Source of the DNA: Desulfospira joergensenii DSM 10085
GTDB taxonomy: Bacteria > Desulfobacterota > Desulfobacteria > Desulfobacterales > Desulfobacteraceae
Reading direction: 5' to 3'
NCBI RefSeq assembly: GCF_000420085.1
Contig: NZ_ATUG01000001.1
Span: 1,116,001-1,180,000 of the forward strand
DNA length: 64,000 nucleotides
The translations under genes were made by a program, and so were the position numbers. This document shows, piece by piece, positions 45,947 to 56,100 of the stretch (within the stretch, counting starts at the first letter, position 1; each line of letters opens with the position of its first letter). Below the pieces are notes generated by a model. The model had not been told where the DNA came from, searched no databases, and saw nothing but the letters and a program-made list of their open reading frames with translations.

Positions 45947-48900
45947 ATGGCGCTTAGAATCAATACCAATGTGTCGTCATTGAATGCACACAAAAACATG
46001 GTAAAAACAGACAATCAGCTGACAACATCCCTTGAAAGGCTTGCTTCTGGCCTGAGAATCAACAAGGCTGCTGACGATGCATCCGGCATGTCCATTGCCG
46101 ATTCACTCCGTTCCCAGGGAATGGGACTTGGCCAGGCGGTAAAAAACGCAAATGACGGAATCAACATCGTTCAAACGGCAGATGCGGCCCTGGAAGAATC
46201 CATCAATATTGTCAATACAATTAAAACCAAGGCCATCCAGGCAGCCCAGGACGGGCAGACCACAGAGTCCAGGGCCGCCATCCAGGCGGATATAGACAAG
46301 CTGATGGAAGAACTGGACATCATTGCAAAGACCACCTCTTTTAACGGCCAGAAACTCTTGTCCGGGCAGTTCACCGATAAAAAATTCCAGATCGGGGCCT
46401 ATTCCGGGGAAACCGTAAATATTTCCATTGCCTCATCCGAATCCACCAAGATCGGGCATGTAACCACAGGACTCTTCTCCCTTAAAGATGATGAGCCCGG
46501 AATCGTGGAGATTGCCATTTACAGCACACTCCAGGATAAAAATTTCCAGCTCCAGGCAACAGAAATCGCCTACAGCAATTCCAGGGAAAACAGCATGGCC
46601 GCCGTGGCCGATTCCATTAACAAGCTTTCCGACGTTTTGGGCATTTCCGCCCAAGCCATCGTTAAATCCACCACTTCATCCACCATTGGGGAAGGAGAAT
46701 TAGGCGAGTTCTACATCAACAAAGTAGCAATGAATGGGGTCAAAGTCGCCAAAAACGACACCACCGGCTCCCTGGTCAAGGCCATCAACAACAAGACTTC
46801 CCAGCACGGTGTCAGAGCCACCGTGGATGCAGCCGGGTATCTTACCCTCACTTCAACCGACGGCCGGGCCATTGAAGTCAAGACGGATGACGAAGGACTG
46901 GCATCTGTCTTCAAGGGCGATGATTTATCCACCGTTGGAAATATCCTGCTGACCCAGGCCGGCTCCAATGACATTGTCATCACCAATGTGGACGGGGGAG
47001 AGGTGGTTTCCCTGACCAATAAGATGGATATCCGGACATCTGAGGAGTTCTCCTTGCCGACGACAGCGGCCATCGGATCAAAAATTGCCAAGAATTCAAT
47101 CATCGGCGCTGGTTGGAAGACCAGCCAGGATATCAGTACCAGTGCATCCTTCACCGATGATATCGTGACCACCCTGGACTCGTCTCTGACAAAAGGATCC
47201 ACACTGGGATCCGGATCGGTCATCTCATTCCAGGGAACCATCTTCGGACAGGTCGTCATCTCCGGTGATACCGGCAGCAGCACCGTTGGCGGCACTACGG
47301 CAGCCTATTCCACCCTGACCAGCGGATCAGTCCTGGCAAAAGGCTCGGAAATCGGAACCGGGATTACCCTGGGAGGCGAATCGGTTATTGAAGAGACAGC
47401 CGCCACCACGGCCGACAGCACCATAAAGACGGGCTCAAACCTGGCTGCCGGATCTGTTCTTGCCTCCAATACCGTCCTCACCGCCAGCACCGTCACCATC
47501 GAACAGACCAAGGCCACGGTGGGAAGCAGCTTTCTGGCATCAGGCTCCACCCTGACCGCCGGGACAATCATCGGGAAATCAACCGACCTTGGCAACAGCA
47601 GATTTATTGTCGAGGCTTCCGAAGAAACCACATCCTCCAGCACCCTGGCCAACGGCTCCATACTCAAGGTCGGAACCGTGCTTGGAAACGGGACAACGGT
47701 AAACGATGAAACCACCATCTTCCAGACCGGAGAGGTAACGGCCAACAGCACATTTCCTTCGGGCAGTACCCTTGCCGGGCACTCCCTTCTCAAGGCAGGA
47801 TCATATATTCCCGCAGGCCTCACGGTCGTGGACGTCAACGGAGATTCCTACGGAGCCTCCGGAGTATACCTGTCCAATGACGTGGTGCTTAAGAGTGCGA
47901 CCAACGGAAGCGGAGTCGTTGTCACGGCTGGAAGCACCCTGGCCAACGGCACGATACTCGGTTCAGGAACCACCCTCCACGCGGAGGATATTACCCTAGC
48001 CGTTGAAAATGTTCTGTCCGGGGGAAATCTGGATGCCAAAGTCGGGACCTCTCTGGCCGGGGGGACCATTCTTGCTTCCGGTTCCCAGATGGGTGTGGAG
48101 ATTACCCTGAGGAGTACGGCAACATTGTCAGAGAGCATAACCGCTGCCAAGGATAAATCTGTACTGGCCGCCGGGACCTCCTTAAGTTCAGGATCCCAGG
48201 TTTCTGCAGACCTTACATTGAAGACCGGATCCACCATTGGCGGAGATCTCATTGCCGAGACCGGATCCAGTTTTGCAGAGGGGAGTATTCTAAAACAAGG
48301 TTCGCTGATCCACACGGACCTGACCCTGAAAGAGTCCTCCACCCTTACCACGGATATGGCCAGCATTCCCAAGGAGATCAGACTGGGTGCCGGCACCATC
48401 CTGGGCTCGGGCAGCATCCTTCTGGAAGGCTCTGCCTTTGACGGGCTGTTACGGCTGGACGGCGACGTCAACCTCAAGAAGGACCAGGGAGTAAACGCCG
48501 ACAGCACCATTGAAACAGATACCTCCTTTATAAAAGCAGGCTCTGAAATCGGTGGTTTTGCCACGGCCAAACAGGATATGGACGTCATCATGGGTGAATT
48601 TGTCATGGGGGCAGGGACCAAACTGGCCCTGGGCTCCATGCTGACCAACGGATCCACCATCGGGGGAACCATCACCCTGGATCAGGATGAGACCGTGGCG
48701 GCCGGCACACTGATGCTCCTGGAAAGAGGATCTATCCTTGCCCACGGCAGCCTCATCACCGCCGGGACATACCTGACCTCTGATATTACGGCGGACGACG
48801 GCAAGGTATACCCGGCCGGCAAAACCCTTGAAAGCGACATTACCACCGCCGGAATCAATGTCCTTAACGACCCGCTGACCCTGCAGGAGGGCTCGGTTAT

Positions 48901-49288
48901 TGCGGCAGGGAGTACCATAGCGGCCAATGCAGGGGTAAACGGTGCTGAAACCGTACTCACCGATTCTTCAACGAGCCGGCTCTCAGACGTAAGCGTTCTG
49001 ACCCAGGATGGTGCCCAGATTGCCATTGCCGTGGCTGACGCCACCCTGAAAGACCTGGACAAAGTCAGGGCGGACCTGGGATCTGTGCAGAACCAGCTCA
49101 ACTCCACCATTGCCAATATTTCAACCACAAGGGTGAACGTTCTTTCCGCAGAATCCACCATCCGGGACGTTGACTTTGCCGATGAATCTGCCAATTTTAC
49201 CAAACTGCAGATCCTTGCCCAGGCTGGAACTTTTGCTATGAGTCAGGCCAATGCCAGCTCGCAGAACGTCCTAAGTCTGCTTCAATAA
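45947..49288 (+). CDS. fliC: Giant flagellin 3
   Basis: This 1113-aa flagellin is closely related to flagellin 2 along its whole length. The N-terminus is MALRINTNVSSLNAHKNM and the C-terminus ends SSQNVLSLLQ. The insert of about 380-995 has hexapeptide-like units (SNLAAGSVLASNTVL; GTSLAGGTILASGSQM) interrupted by the same loops as flagellin 2. The frame is open upstream to 45320, but the ATG at 45947 is the family start and has GGAGG. It differs in promoter type (sigma-54 rather than sigma-28), so it may be used earlier or in a different part of the filament. Confidence 0.95.
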   Translation: MALRINTNVSSLNAHKNMVKTDNQLTTSLERLASGLRINKAADDASGMSIADSLRSQGMGLGQAVKNANDGINIVQTADAALEESINIVNTIKTKAIQAAQDGQTTESRAAIQADIDKLMEELDIIAKTTSFNGQKLLSGQFTDKKFQIGAYSGETVNISIASSESTKIGHVTTGLFSLKDDEPGIVEIAIYSTLQDKNFQLQATEIAYSNSRENSMAAVADSINKLSDVLGISAQAIVKSTTSSTIGEGELGEFYINKVAMNGVKVAKNDTTGSLVKAINNKTSQHGVRATVDAAGYLTLTSTDGRAIEVKTDDEGLASVFKGDDLSTVGNILLTQAGSNDIVITNVDGGEVVSLTNKMDIRTSEEFSLPTTAAIGSKIAKNSIIGAGWKTSQDISTSASFTDDIVTTLDSSLTKGSTLGSGSVISFQGTIFGQVVISGDTGSSTVGGTTAAYSTLTSGSVLAKGSEIGTGITLGGESVIEETAATTADSTIKTGSNLAAGSVLASNTVLTASTVTIEQTKATVGSSFLASGSTLTAGTIIGKSTDLGNSRFIVEASEETTSSSTLANGSILKVGTVLGNGTTVNDETTIFQTGEVTANSTFPSGSTLAGHSLLKAGSYIPAGLTVVDVNGDSYGASGVYLSNDVVLKSATNGSGVVVTAGSTLANGTILGSGTTLHAEDITLAVENVLSGGNLDAKVGTSLAGGTILASGSQMGVEITLRSTATLSESITAAKDKSVLAAGTSLSSGSQVSADLTLKTGSTIGGDLIAETGSSFAEGSILKQGSLIHTDLTLKESSTLTTDMASIPKEIRLGAGTILGSGSILLEGSAFDGLLRLDGDVNLKKDQGVNADSTIETDTSFIKAGSEIGGFATAKQDMDVIMGEFVMGAGTKLALGSMLTNGSTIGGTITLDQDETVAAGTLMLLERGSILAHGSLITAGTYLTSDITADDGKVYPAGKTLESDITTAGINVLNDPLTLQEGSVIAAGSTIAANAGVNGAETVLTDSSTSRLSDVSVLTQDGAQIAIAVADATLKDLDKVRADLGSVQNQLNSTIANISTTRVNVLSAESTIRDVDFADESANFTKLQILAQAGTFAMSQANASSQNVLSLLQ

Positions 49289-49300
49289 GCCATTTACCTA

Positions 49301-49331
49301 AAGCCCCGGAATTAGTCCGGGGCTTTTTTTT
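49301..49331 (+). terminator. Terminator of flagellin 3
   Basis: AAGCCCCGGA (49301-49310), loop ATTAG, TCCGGGGCTT (49316-49325), followed by a run of T. Confidence 0.92.
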
Positions 49332-49352
49332 CTCATGTTTTTTGGGATTCGG

Positions 49353-49360
49353 TCCGATAA
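49353..49360 (+). promoter_or_regulatory. Possible sigma-28 -10 box before fliD
   Basis: TCCGATAA matches seven of eight bases of the sigma-28 -10 consensus, but there is no convincing TAAA 15 bases upstream. It is a candidate only for the fliD-fliS-flaG transcript. Confidence 0.35.
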
Positions 49361-49417
49361 TAGATATAAATTGATGGACTATGCAATGAGTCCATAACAG
49401 AAAGACGGAGAAACAAC

Positions 49418-51118
49418 ATGGCAGGATCAATCACTACTTTGGGAATCGGGTCGGGACTTGATCTCCAGAATATCCTGGACCAGCTCAAAGAAGTAGAAAA
49501 AGCCCCCATCACCGCCAAGGAAACGGAAAAAAGCGAGCTTCAGAAAAAGACAAATGCATATAGCAGTGTAAATTCCAAACTCTTTTCCATGAAATCCAAG
49601 ACCCTTTCCCTTTCCCTTGAGTCTGATTTCCTGAACAATAAAACTTCGGTATCCGACGAAGACATACTTACGGCAACGGCCAATAACGGTATTAAATCTT
49701 CTTCCCACTCCATTGAGGTAATTCAGAAAGCCCAGTACAGTTCCTGGCAGACGAAAGCCGGGGCAGCAAGCAGGGATTCGGCGTTCTTTCCCGGCCTTAT
49801 AACCGGCATTGAATCAAAGGACGAGGCCTTCATCACCGAAGACGGAACCATGATCATGAAGTACGGGGCTCCGGATGAAGAGAAAGAAATCGGCATCCAC
49901 CTGGAGCCGGGCATGAGCCTCACCGATATTGTCGGCGCCGTCAACGCCTCGTCAGCCAACAAAGATGAGGATGGGAACCCCCTTATCATGGCCTCCCTTG
50001 GAATCAGGGAAGACGGAGAAAAGGATCATTACTATATCCGTCTGGCATCGGCATCTGGCGGCGATTCCTTAGATTCCCAGATCAGCGTGACCGGAGCCGA
50101 CTTTGCCATTGCCGATACCACGGTTGCCATGGGGCTGGCCGGCTCTGACAGTCTTATGTTCCTGAGCGTGGCCCCCGGCACTACCTATGAACAGTTTGCC
50201 ACAGCCGTCAACAATGCAGAGGACAATCCGGGAATTACGGCAAGCGTCGTAGATACCGGAGACTCGGAAGCGCCTTTCCGGCTGACCCTTACGGCAAAAG
50301 AAACCGGAGAGGACAACAGAATCGGGCTTTCAGAGAACCTAACCAACGCCATGACCCAGACCACAGGGGTGGACGAGTCCCTGAACGCCGTCTTCAAGGT
50401 GAACGGTGTCGAATATCAGCGCCAGAAAAATGACGGTATTGATGACGTAATTTCCGGCGTCACGCTGAGCCTCAAGAAAGCTGGGGAAACCTCTTTGGGA
50501 ATTCAAAAGGACCTGGACTCGGTAAAGGAAAACATCATCGCCCTGGTTGACGGATTCAACGATCTGATTTCCGAGATCAAGGGATCTGACGAGGATGACG
50601 AAGACACCGAATCTGATGAGTCTGAATCAATCCTGGCAGATTCCTATGAAATGAAAACCATTTTATCCCGGCTCCAGGCCCTGATCACCACCAATGTGAC
50701 AACCGATTCTCCATACTCAAGCCTGATTGACCTGGGCCTGGAACTCAATAAAGACGGGACCATGAACCTGGATGAGACCGTTCTCGAACAGGCCATCCAG
50801 TCCGATCCGGAAGGAATCCAGGCCCTGTTCATCGGAGATGTAGACGCCGGTATCGCCGGCCTGGGAGATATCATCGACGACGGAATCACAGCCATGGTCA
50901 GTTCCACGGGTCTGGTTTCAACCGAAATCGATGAAGCCGAGACCCGGATGGACAACCTGGAAAGGGATATTGAGGCGGCTACGGAAAGACTTGACAAACG
51001 GTATGAAACACTGACCGCAGAGTTTGTGAGACTGGACTCTTTGATCAGTTCCCTTAACAGCCAGGCAGATGCAATGAACAGCATCATTGAGTCTTTTACA
51101 AGCGCGGCAGATAAATAA
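49418..51118 (+). CDS. fliD: Flagellar filament cap protein FliD
   Basis: FliD forms the cap at the filament tip that folds incoming flagellin. The 566-aa protein has the typical N-terminus (TTLGIGSGLDLQNILDQLKEVEK), a central FliD_C-type region (LNAVFKVNGVEYQRQKNDGIDDVISGVTLSLK) and a C-terminal coiled coil (ERDIEAATERLDKRYETLTAEFVRLDSLISSLN). It is only slightly longer than common FliD, unlike the flagellins and junction proteins here. GGAG precedes the ATG. First gene of fliD-fliS-fliT-like-flaG. Confidence 0.95.
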   Translation: MAGSITTLGIGSGLDLQNILDQLKEVEKAPITAKETEKSELQKKTNAYSSVNSKLFSMKSKTLSLSLESDFLNNKTSVSDEDILTATANNGIKSSSHSIEVIQKAQYSSWQTKAGAASRDSAFFPGLITGIESKDEAFITEDGTMIMKYGAPDEEKEIGIHLEPGMSLTDIVGAVNASSANKDEDGNPLIMASLGIREDGEKDHYYIRLASASGGDSLDSQISVTGADFAIADTTVAMGLAGSDSLMFLSVAPGTTYEQFATAVNNAEDNPGITASVVDTGDSEAPFRLTLTAKETGEDNRIGLSENLTNAMTQTTGVDESLNAVFKVNGVEYQRQKNDGIDDVISGVTLSLKKAGETSLGIQKDLDSVKENIIALVDGFNDLISEIKGSDEDDEDTESDESESILADSYEMKTILSRLQALITTNVTTDSPYSSLIDLGLELNKDGTMNLDETVLEQAIQSDPEGIQALFIGDVDAGIAGLGDIIDDGITAMVSSTGLVSTEIDEAETRMDNLERDIEAATERLDKRYETLTAEFVRLDSLISSLNSQADAMNSIIESFTSAADK

Positions 51119-51142
51119 ACAAAGGTTTTCGGAGGAAGATAA

Positions 51143-51601
51143 ATGGCGGCAACAGCCGGAATCAATAAGTATCTGAACAATCATTATGAAGGCATGAGCC
51201 CGGAACAGCTTATTCTCCTGCTTTTCAAGGCAGCCCTGGACCGGATACAGAAGGCCAGGGAAGGGATTGAAGAAAAAGACCTCCGGAAAAGAGGGGAAAA
51301 CCTGAGCAAAGCCATAGCCATCGTCTCCGAGTTGAACGCCTCGGTGGATTCTACCATGGACGATGAAAATACCCAGTTTTTAAGAGGGCTTTATGCCGCC
51401 ATTCTGACGGAACTGCCCAAGGTATCCATCACAAACGACACAAAAATCCTGGACCGGGCCCATGGATATCTTTCAAAGCTCAAGGAAATCTGGGAAAATG
51501 AGGTGATGGGGAAAAACGGACCGCCCGCCCCCCGGAAAAATCTGGCAAAGGCATACCCGGGCGTTGCACCAACAACAAACTTTAGTTCAATCTCCGTTTG
51601 A
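51143..51601 (+). CDS. fliS: Flagellin export chaperone FliS
   Basis: FliS binds the C-terminal D0 of flagellin in the cytoplasm and keeps it unfolded until export. The 152-aa protein has the family features: KYLNNHYEGMSPEQLILLLFKAALDRI and VSELNASVDSTM. It has a C-terminal tail of about 20 residues beyond usual FliS. GGAGG precedes the ATG, 24 bases after fliD. With three flagellins over 1100 aa, it must handle unusually large clients. Confidence 0.93.
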   Translation: MAATAGINKYLNNHYEGMSPEQLILLLFKAALDRIQKAREGIEEKDLRKRGENLSKAIAIVSELNASVDSTMDDENTQFLRGLYAAILTELPKVSITNDTKILDRAHGYLSKLKEIWENEVMGKNGPPAPRKNLAKAYPGVAPTTNFSSISV

Positions 51602-51625
51602 CTAATGAACCAAGGGGATTTATAT

Positions 51626-52027
51626 ATGAGCCAGGAATTTCATGAAGTAGAGAATGCCCTGAAGCGGCTGGAAAAAATTCAGGCGGAACATATTGAGTCA
51701 TTCCAGATCCAGCTTCTGCCGGACCTTGAAGCCCAGACGGCAAAAAGAAGGGAGGCTTTTGACAACCTGATCTGTTGTCTGGAAAAATTTTTCACCCGGA
51801 CCGGACAGGATGATGAAGAGCAGACAGCCTCCATGGTGCTGATCTTTAAAAAACAATTAAAAGGGCTGCAGCGTCAGAATCTCACGCTGAAAGAAAAAGT
51901 TGAGGCATACAGGGAGGATCTTAGGGCTCGGATGAAACACCTAGCAAAAGGCAGGAAGGTTATTGACTCCTATCGACCGCCGTCCTCCTTTTCAAACAGA
52001 CCCAGGGCCATTAGTTTAACAAATTAA
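51626..52027 (+). CDS. FliT-like small helical protein
   Basis: This 133-aa all-helical protein lies between fliS and flaG, where FliT-type chaperones for FliD are often found. The sequence (EVENALKRLEKIQAEHIESF; LKGLQRQNLTLKEKVEAYRE) is compatible with FliT or FlgN-like chaperones, but identity is too weak to name. I chose the ATG at 51626, with AAGGGG eight bases upstream, over the ATG at 51605. Confidence 0.6.
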   Translation: MSQEFHEVENALKRLEKIQAEHIESFQIQLLPDLEAQTAKRREAFDNLICCLEKFFTRTGQDDEEQTASMVLIFKKQLKGLQRQNLTLKEKVEAYREDLRARMKHLAKGRKVIDSYRPPSSFSNRPRAISLTN

Positions 52028-52039
52028 TAAGGGGGTAAA

Positions 52040-52411
52040 ATGGATATCAAGACCATCAACCCGGTCAGTGGTGCAGGAAAAATGGCAGACACTGCCCTGC
52101 CCCAGACGGCCATACCCAAAAATGATGCGGAAACCGACTATACGGCAAAAAAAGACCGTAAACCAAATGAGAGGGGTTTATCTTTTCAGGATGCAAAAGA
52201 TATCGCTGAAGGGATGAATGGACTCATGGATGTGCTCAATCACACCAGCATCGGATTTTCGATCCGGGAAGAACTCAATCATCAGATTGTGGTGGAAATC
52301 AAGGACAGGGAAACCGACGAATTGATCCGGCAGATCCCTGCAGAAGAGCTGCTGGCAATCAAAGAAAAAATGGAAGAGGTCACCGGGCTTATCTTCGACC
52401 AGAAAGCGTAA
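52040..52411 (+). CDS. flaG: FlaG family protein
   Basis: This 123-aa protein has the FlaG domain in its C-terminal half (LNHTSIGFSIREELNHQIVVEIKDRETDELIRQIPAEELLAI). FlaG is involved in filament length control in some bacteria, such as Campylobacter and Pseudomonas. AAGGGGG precedes the ATG. Last plus-strand gene of the fliD operon; it converges on fliW with four bases between. Confidence 0.9.
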   Translation: MDIKTINPVSGAGKMADTALPQTAIPKNDAETDYTAKKDRKPNERGLSFQDAKDIAEGMNGLMDVLNHTSIGFSIREELNHQIVVEIKDRETDELIRQIPAEELLAIKEKMEEVTGLIFDQKA

Positions 52412-52415
52412 AAAA

Positions 52416-52862
52416 TCACTCTGATTTTTCCGGCTCCAGAATATCGTATTGACAGGGATAATCGGATTCTGAGATCACCACCTGGACCGCTTGGTTATTT
52501 TTGGAGTTAATGACCAGGGGTCCCATAAGATTTGCCGTGATCTGCCTATCTTCTTCCCGCTCTAAGATATTCACCACCACGTAAACAAGGATGTCTTTCT
52601 TTTTTATTCCCCCCCACCCAAGGTCCTGGATGATCTTTTCCAGGTCAATGGTGTAATCCGGTTTGAAAATTTTGGGATCCATGATCACAAGGGCAAGGTT
52701 GGGGGCTTCAACGGACTGGAACCAGCAGAACGGAGCTGTTTTCGGATCTTCGAGCATGACAAACTTTTCAAAACCGGGGAATCCCGGCAATCCCTCCGGC
52801 ATGGACAGAATCTTATTTTCATCAATTTGAATCTCGCCAAATTTTCTGGTACCTATCTTCAA
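52416..52862 (-). CDS. fliW: Flagellar assembly factor FliW
   Basis: FliW binds CsrA or free flagellin in exclusive fashion; when flagellin builds up FliW is taken away and CsrA represses flagellin translation. The 148-aa protein has the family motifs GLPGFPGFEKFVMLED, PFCWFQSVEAPNLALVI and the C-terminal NLMGPLVINSKNNQAVQVV. It follows csrA by five bases, as in many organisms that use this switch. Its operon begins with flgN, tying the switch to hook completion genes. Confidence 0.95.
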   Translation of the reverse strand: MKIGTRKFGEIQIDENKILSMPEGLPGFPGFEKFVMLEDPKTAPFCWFQSVEAPNLALVIMDPKIFKPDYTIDLEKIIQDLGWGGIKKKDILVYVVVNILEREEDRQITANLMGPLVINSKNNQAVQVVISESDYPCQYDILEPEKSE

Positions 52863-52867
52863 CTTTT

Positions 52868-53110
52868 CTACTCCTTGAAAAATTTTTTCTTGATCAATGC
52901 GGCGGCCTGGGTGATATCGCCCAACTCTTTTTCAGCAGATTCAATATTCCCCTTCTGTATCTGTTCAAAGATTTCCATTCTCAGTATGGTGATCTCCCTG
53001 GGGGCTTCAATGCCAATTTTCACGCTATTGCCTTCAACGCTGAGAACACTGACGACAACTTCGTCTCCGATCTTGATTTTTTCGTTTTCTTTCCGGGTTA
53101 AAACAAGCAT
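52868..53110 (-). CDS. csrA: Translational regulator CsrA
   Basis: This 80-aa RNA-binding protein starts MLVLTRKENEKIKIGDEVVV, with the conserved EAPREITILRMEIFEQIQ block. The C-terminal extension of about 15 residues is of the kind found in FliW-controlled CsrA proteins. Likely targets include the flagellin 2 and 3 leaders, where GGA hairpins and GGA ribosome sites occur. It lies between flgL and fliW in one operon. Confidence 0.96.
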   Translation of the reverse strand: MLVLTRKENEKIKIGDEVVVSVLSVEGNSVKIGIEAPREITILRMEIFEQIQKGNIESAEKELGDITQAAALIKKKFFKE

Positions 53111-53123
53111 ATCATCCCTATTC

Positions 53124-56100
53124 CTAGGTTAAATAATCGACAAGGCTTATGTTCATCACCTTTGTAGTGGATGCCAGGGCCGCCTGGTAGGCGGTTTGGA
53201 TATTCATAAGGTTCATGATCGACTCAATCGCATCTGCATCCTCTATATTTGATCTGCGTTCCGTCAGATTTAAGCTGACCTCGCCTGCAATGGTTTCCCT
53301 CACCTGGAGGCGGCTGTATTTCATTCCCATGTCAACAATTTTTGAGGTCATGTTGTCAAAGCTGGTTTCCAACCGTCCAATACTTCTTTCAATACCATCC
53401 CTGTCATTTTCAGACAAGTACTCTTTCAGATCAATCAGGGTATTGAATATGCCCCAGTTCACCTCCCTGCTGCTTTCCATGGAAGTATACACATCATCTT
53501 CAAGGGAATCAAAGCCAAGAACGCTTCCAATGCTCTGCCCGGTCCCTCCCAGGGATGTGGGCCCATTGTCCCCGGAGTGCCACTGAAGCCGGAACTCTTC
53601 CAGTTCATGTCCGTTTTCCTTGATAGTGAATTTCCGGGTCACATCGTCCCAGGCCACAGTATAATCGATCCGGTTGCCCTTGGCAAGGGACTCCGCCTCC
53701 ATGGCCTTCTCTATCTCCTTGGCCAGCTGCTCGTGGCTGGTATAGGTCTTCTGGGCAATGCTGGCCGTCAGATTGCTGCTCGTCAGATAAACATCATCGT
53801 TGGCAATTTCGACAAAATCAATCTTGTCGTTTGTCCCGTCAATGGTGATATTGACAATCTCCTGATCACTGATGGAAAATTTTGCCGTATCATCACTGGC
53901 CTTGGAAAATCCAAGCTGTTCCGCAGCATTGGACTGGGTATATCCTCCGCTGTACCAGAGCATTTTAAAGGAACTGATATCTGCGCTTCTCCCTTTTTTA
54001 AACACAAATTCCTGTTCTGTCGCATCATACTCCACCACGTAATCTACATTGTTAAAGGAAGCTTCCGTCATCTCGGTTTGAATGGCCAGAGCCACATGGT
54101 TCAGATCCGTGTAGTCCCCTTCTGGAATTTCAATACTGGCCGTGACCGTATTGCCGTCTGCATCGGTTTCGGCAAACTCGATCCACTTATTGCCGACATC
54201 GATGGTCATGACCACAGGATTTGTGCTGCTGTCATAGGAAAGGTTCTGGGTATAATCCGCATCCGGATTAAAGCCCAGGGACTTGGCAATGGTGTCACTT
54301 TCATTCCCCCCGCTTTCCCAGAGCAGGCTGAGATCCGAAATATTGCCGGAAACATCCTGGATATTGAAACGGTTGGTCCCGGCATTATACGTCACAGAGT
54401 AATCTGCCGGAGGCGCATTGGTGGATGCCGCATCCATGGCTGCCTCCACGGCAGCGGCAAAACTTGTGGCATTCCTATAGGTCCCCGGGGCAATTGTGGC
54501 TGTGACCGCAACTCCGGCCGTTGCCAGGAGGTCAAACTCCTCAAAACTGAAGGTATTGTTTGATGTGTCAAGGACAATGGTCCGATCCAGGGCCGTATCA
54601 CTGGACGGGTAAACCGTGGAGTCATCCACTGAATTATACCCCAGGGTGGACGCCGCATTGCTCAGGCTCCACTGGAGATGGAACTCATCCAGTTTTCCTC
54701 CCTGCTCTTGGATCATAAACCGGCTCGTCACCGGGTCATAGGACACGTCGTACTCGACATTATTAGGCCCTGCGGTGCTGGCGGCTTCCATCTTGTTTTC
54801 AATGGCCTTGGCCAGGGCGTCCATATCCGTATAGGTAATGTCAGCACCTGTGGTATTCAAATCAATGGCAAGGGGGGTGGTTCCGCCGGTAGAGTTGACC
54901 TCCGTGAAAAAAATCTGGTCGTTTGTCCCGTCGACAAAGACAAGATCGGTAATATACACGGCCTGGTTATCAGACACGGCAGGCGCCTGGATGACGTTGT
55001 CGGCGTTGAAACCGATTTCGTGTCCCGTGCTCTGGTCCCCCTGGGCAGGGATAATCTCAAAGGAGATATAATCCCCCACATTATCCACGGGTGCGTCCAG
55101 TTTGATGGTGATATCCGGGAACCCGGATTCATCCAGGTCAATTTCAATTGAATCGGCAGTTCCGCTGATGATTTCCGGCGTGATGGTATATCCGGGATTG
55201 TTCACGATCTTCCAGGTATCATCTCCCTGCCAGACCAGGGTAAACGGCTCTGTTCCCGCAGGTTCGGGGGTGCCGATGGTCAGCACATCGATGTCGACAC
55301 TAATGGATACATCATCGGGATCAATGGTGTCGCTGGTCTGGATGTAGTTGATATAGGCCTCTCCCCCTGTTTCCCACTGGAACTCGGTCCTCAGGTAGGA
55401 CCCGTATGACCCGTCCTCCCGGATGGAGTACCTCTGGGTATCCATATCGTACTCCACCATATAAGTGGCGCCGTACCCCTCTTCTGCCGAAGCCTTGTTG
55501 AGTGCATTTCTCACGGCAATGCCAAGCGCTTCCCTGGTGTACAACCCGTCAGGGATGACTGCGGTCAGGACCTTTTCAGAAGCGGACCCGTGCCCGTTAT
55601 CCTCGGTAAAGACAATGGTATTGTTGGTCGCGTTGATTTCCACCGCATCATCCCAGAAGGTTTCCTGTCCGTCCCGGCCCACCTGGACCTGGGAGTTCTT
55701 GTCCGTCCGGATTTCAAAGGGGGTGTTGTTGCCCAGATAGATCACCCGATCCGGATCACTTGCGGTATCATATTCAAAGGGAATGGTATTGGTCTCGGTT
55801 CCCCCAAATATATAGTTGCCGTTCACCTGGGTGTTGGCCAGGGAGACGATCTGCTCGACGATGCTGTCGATCCGCTCGACTGCGTCTTTTCGTTCATCAT
55901 CTGTCACTGAATCATTGGCCAGGCGGATGGCTTCTGACTTGGCTTCCAGAATCAGGTTATTGAGACTGGTCAGGGCATTCTCCCCGCTCTTTAGCCAGGA
56001 TTTTCCCATGATCACGTTCTTTTCGATCTGCTCCAGGTTGCCGATGGAATTTTTCAGGGACAAGACCTGGCTGAGACCCAGGGGATCATCAGAGATCTCG

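Noticed and set aside
53577-54563. Long plus-strand open frame (328 codons) opposite flgL
   Set aside because: Shadow of the flgL repeats on the other strand; no recognisable domain and no proper start.
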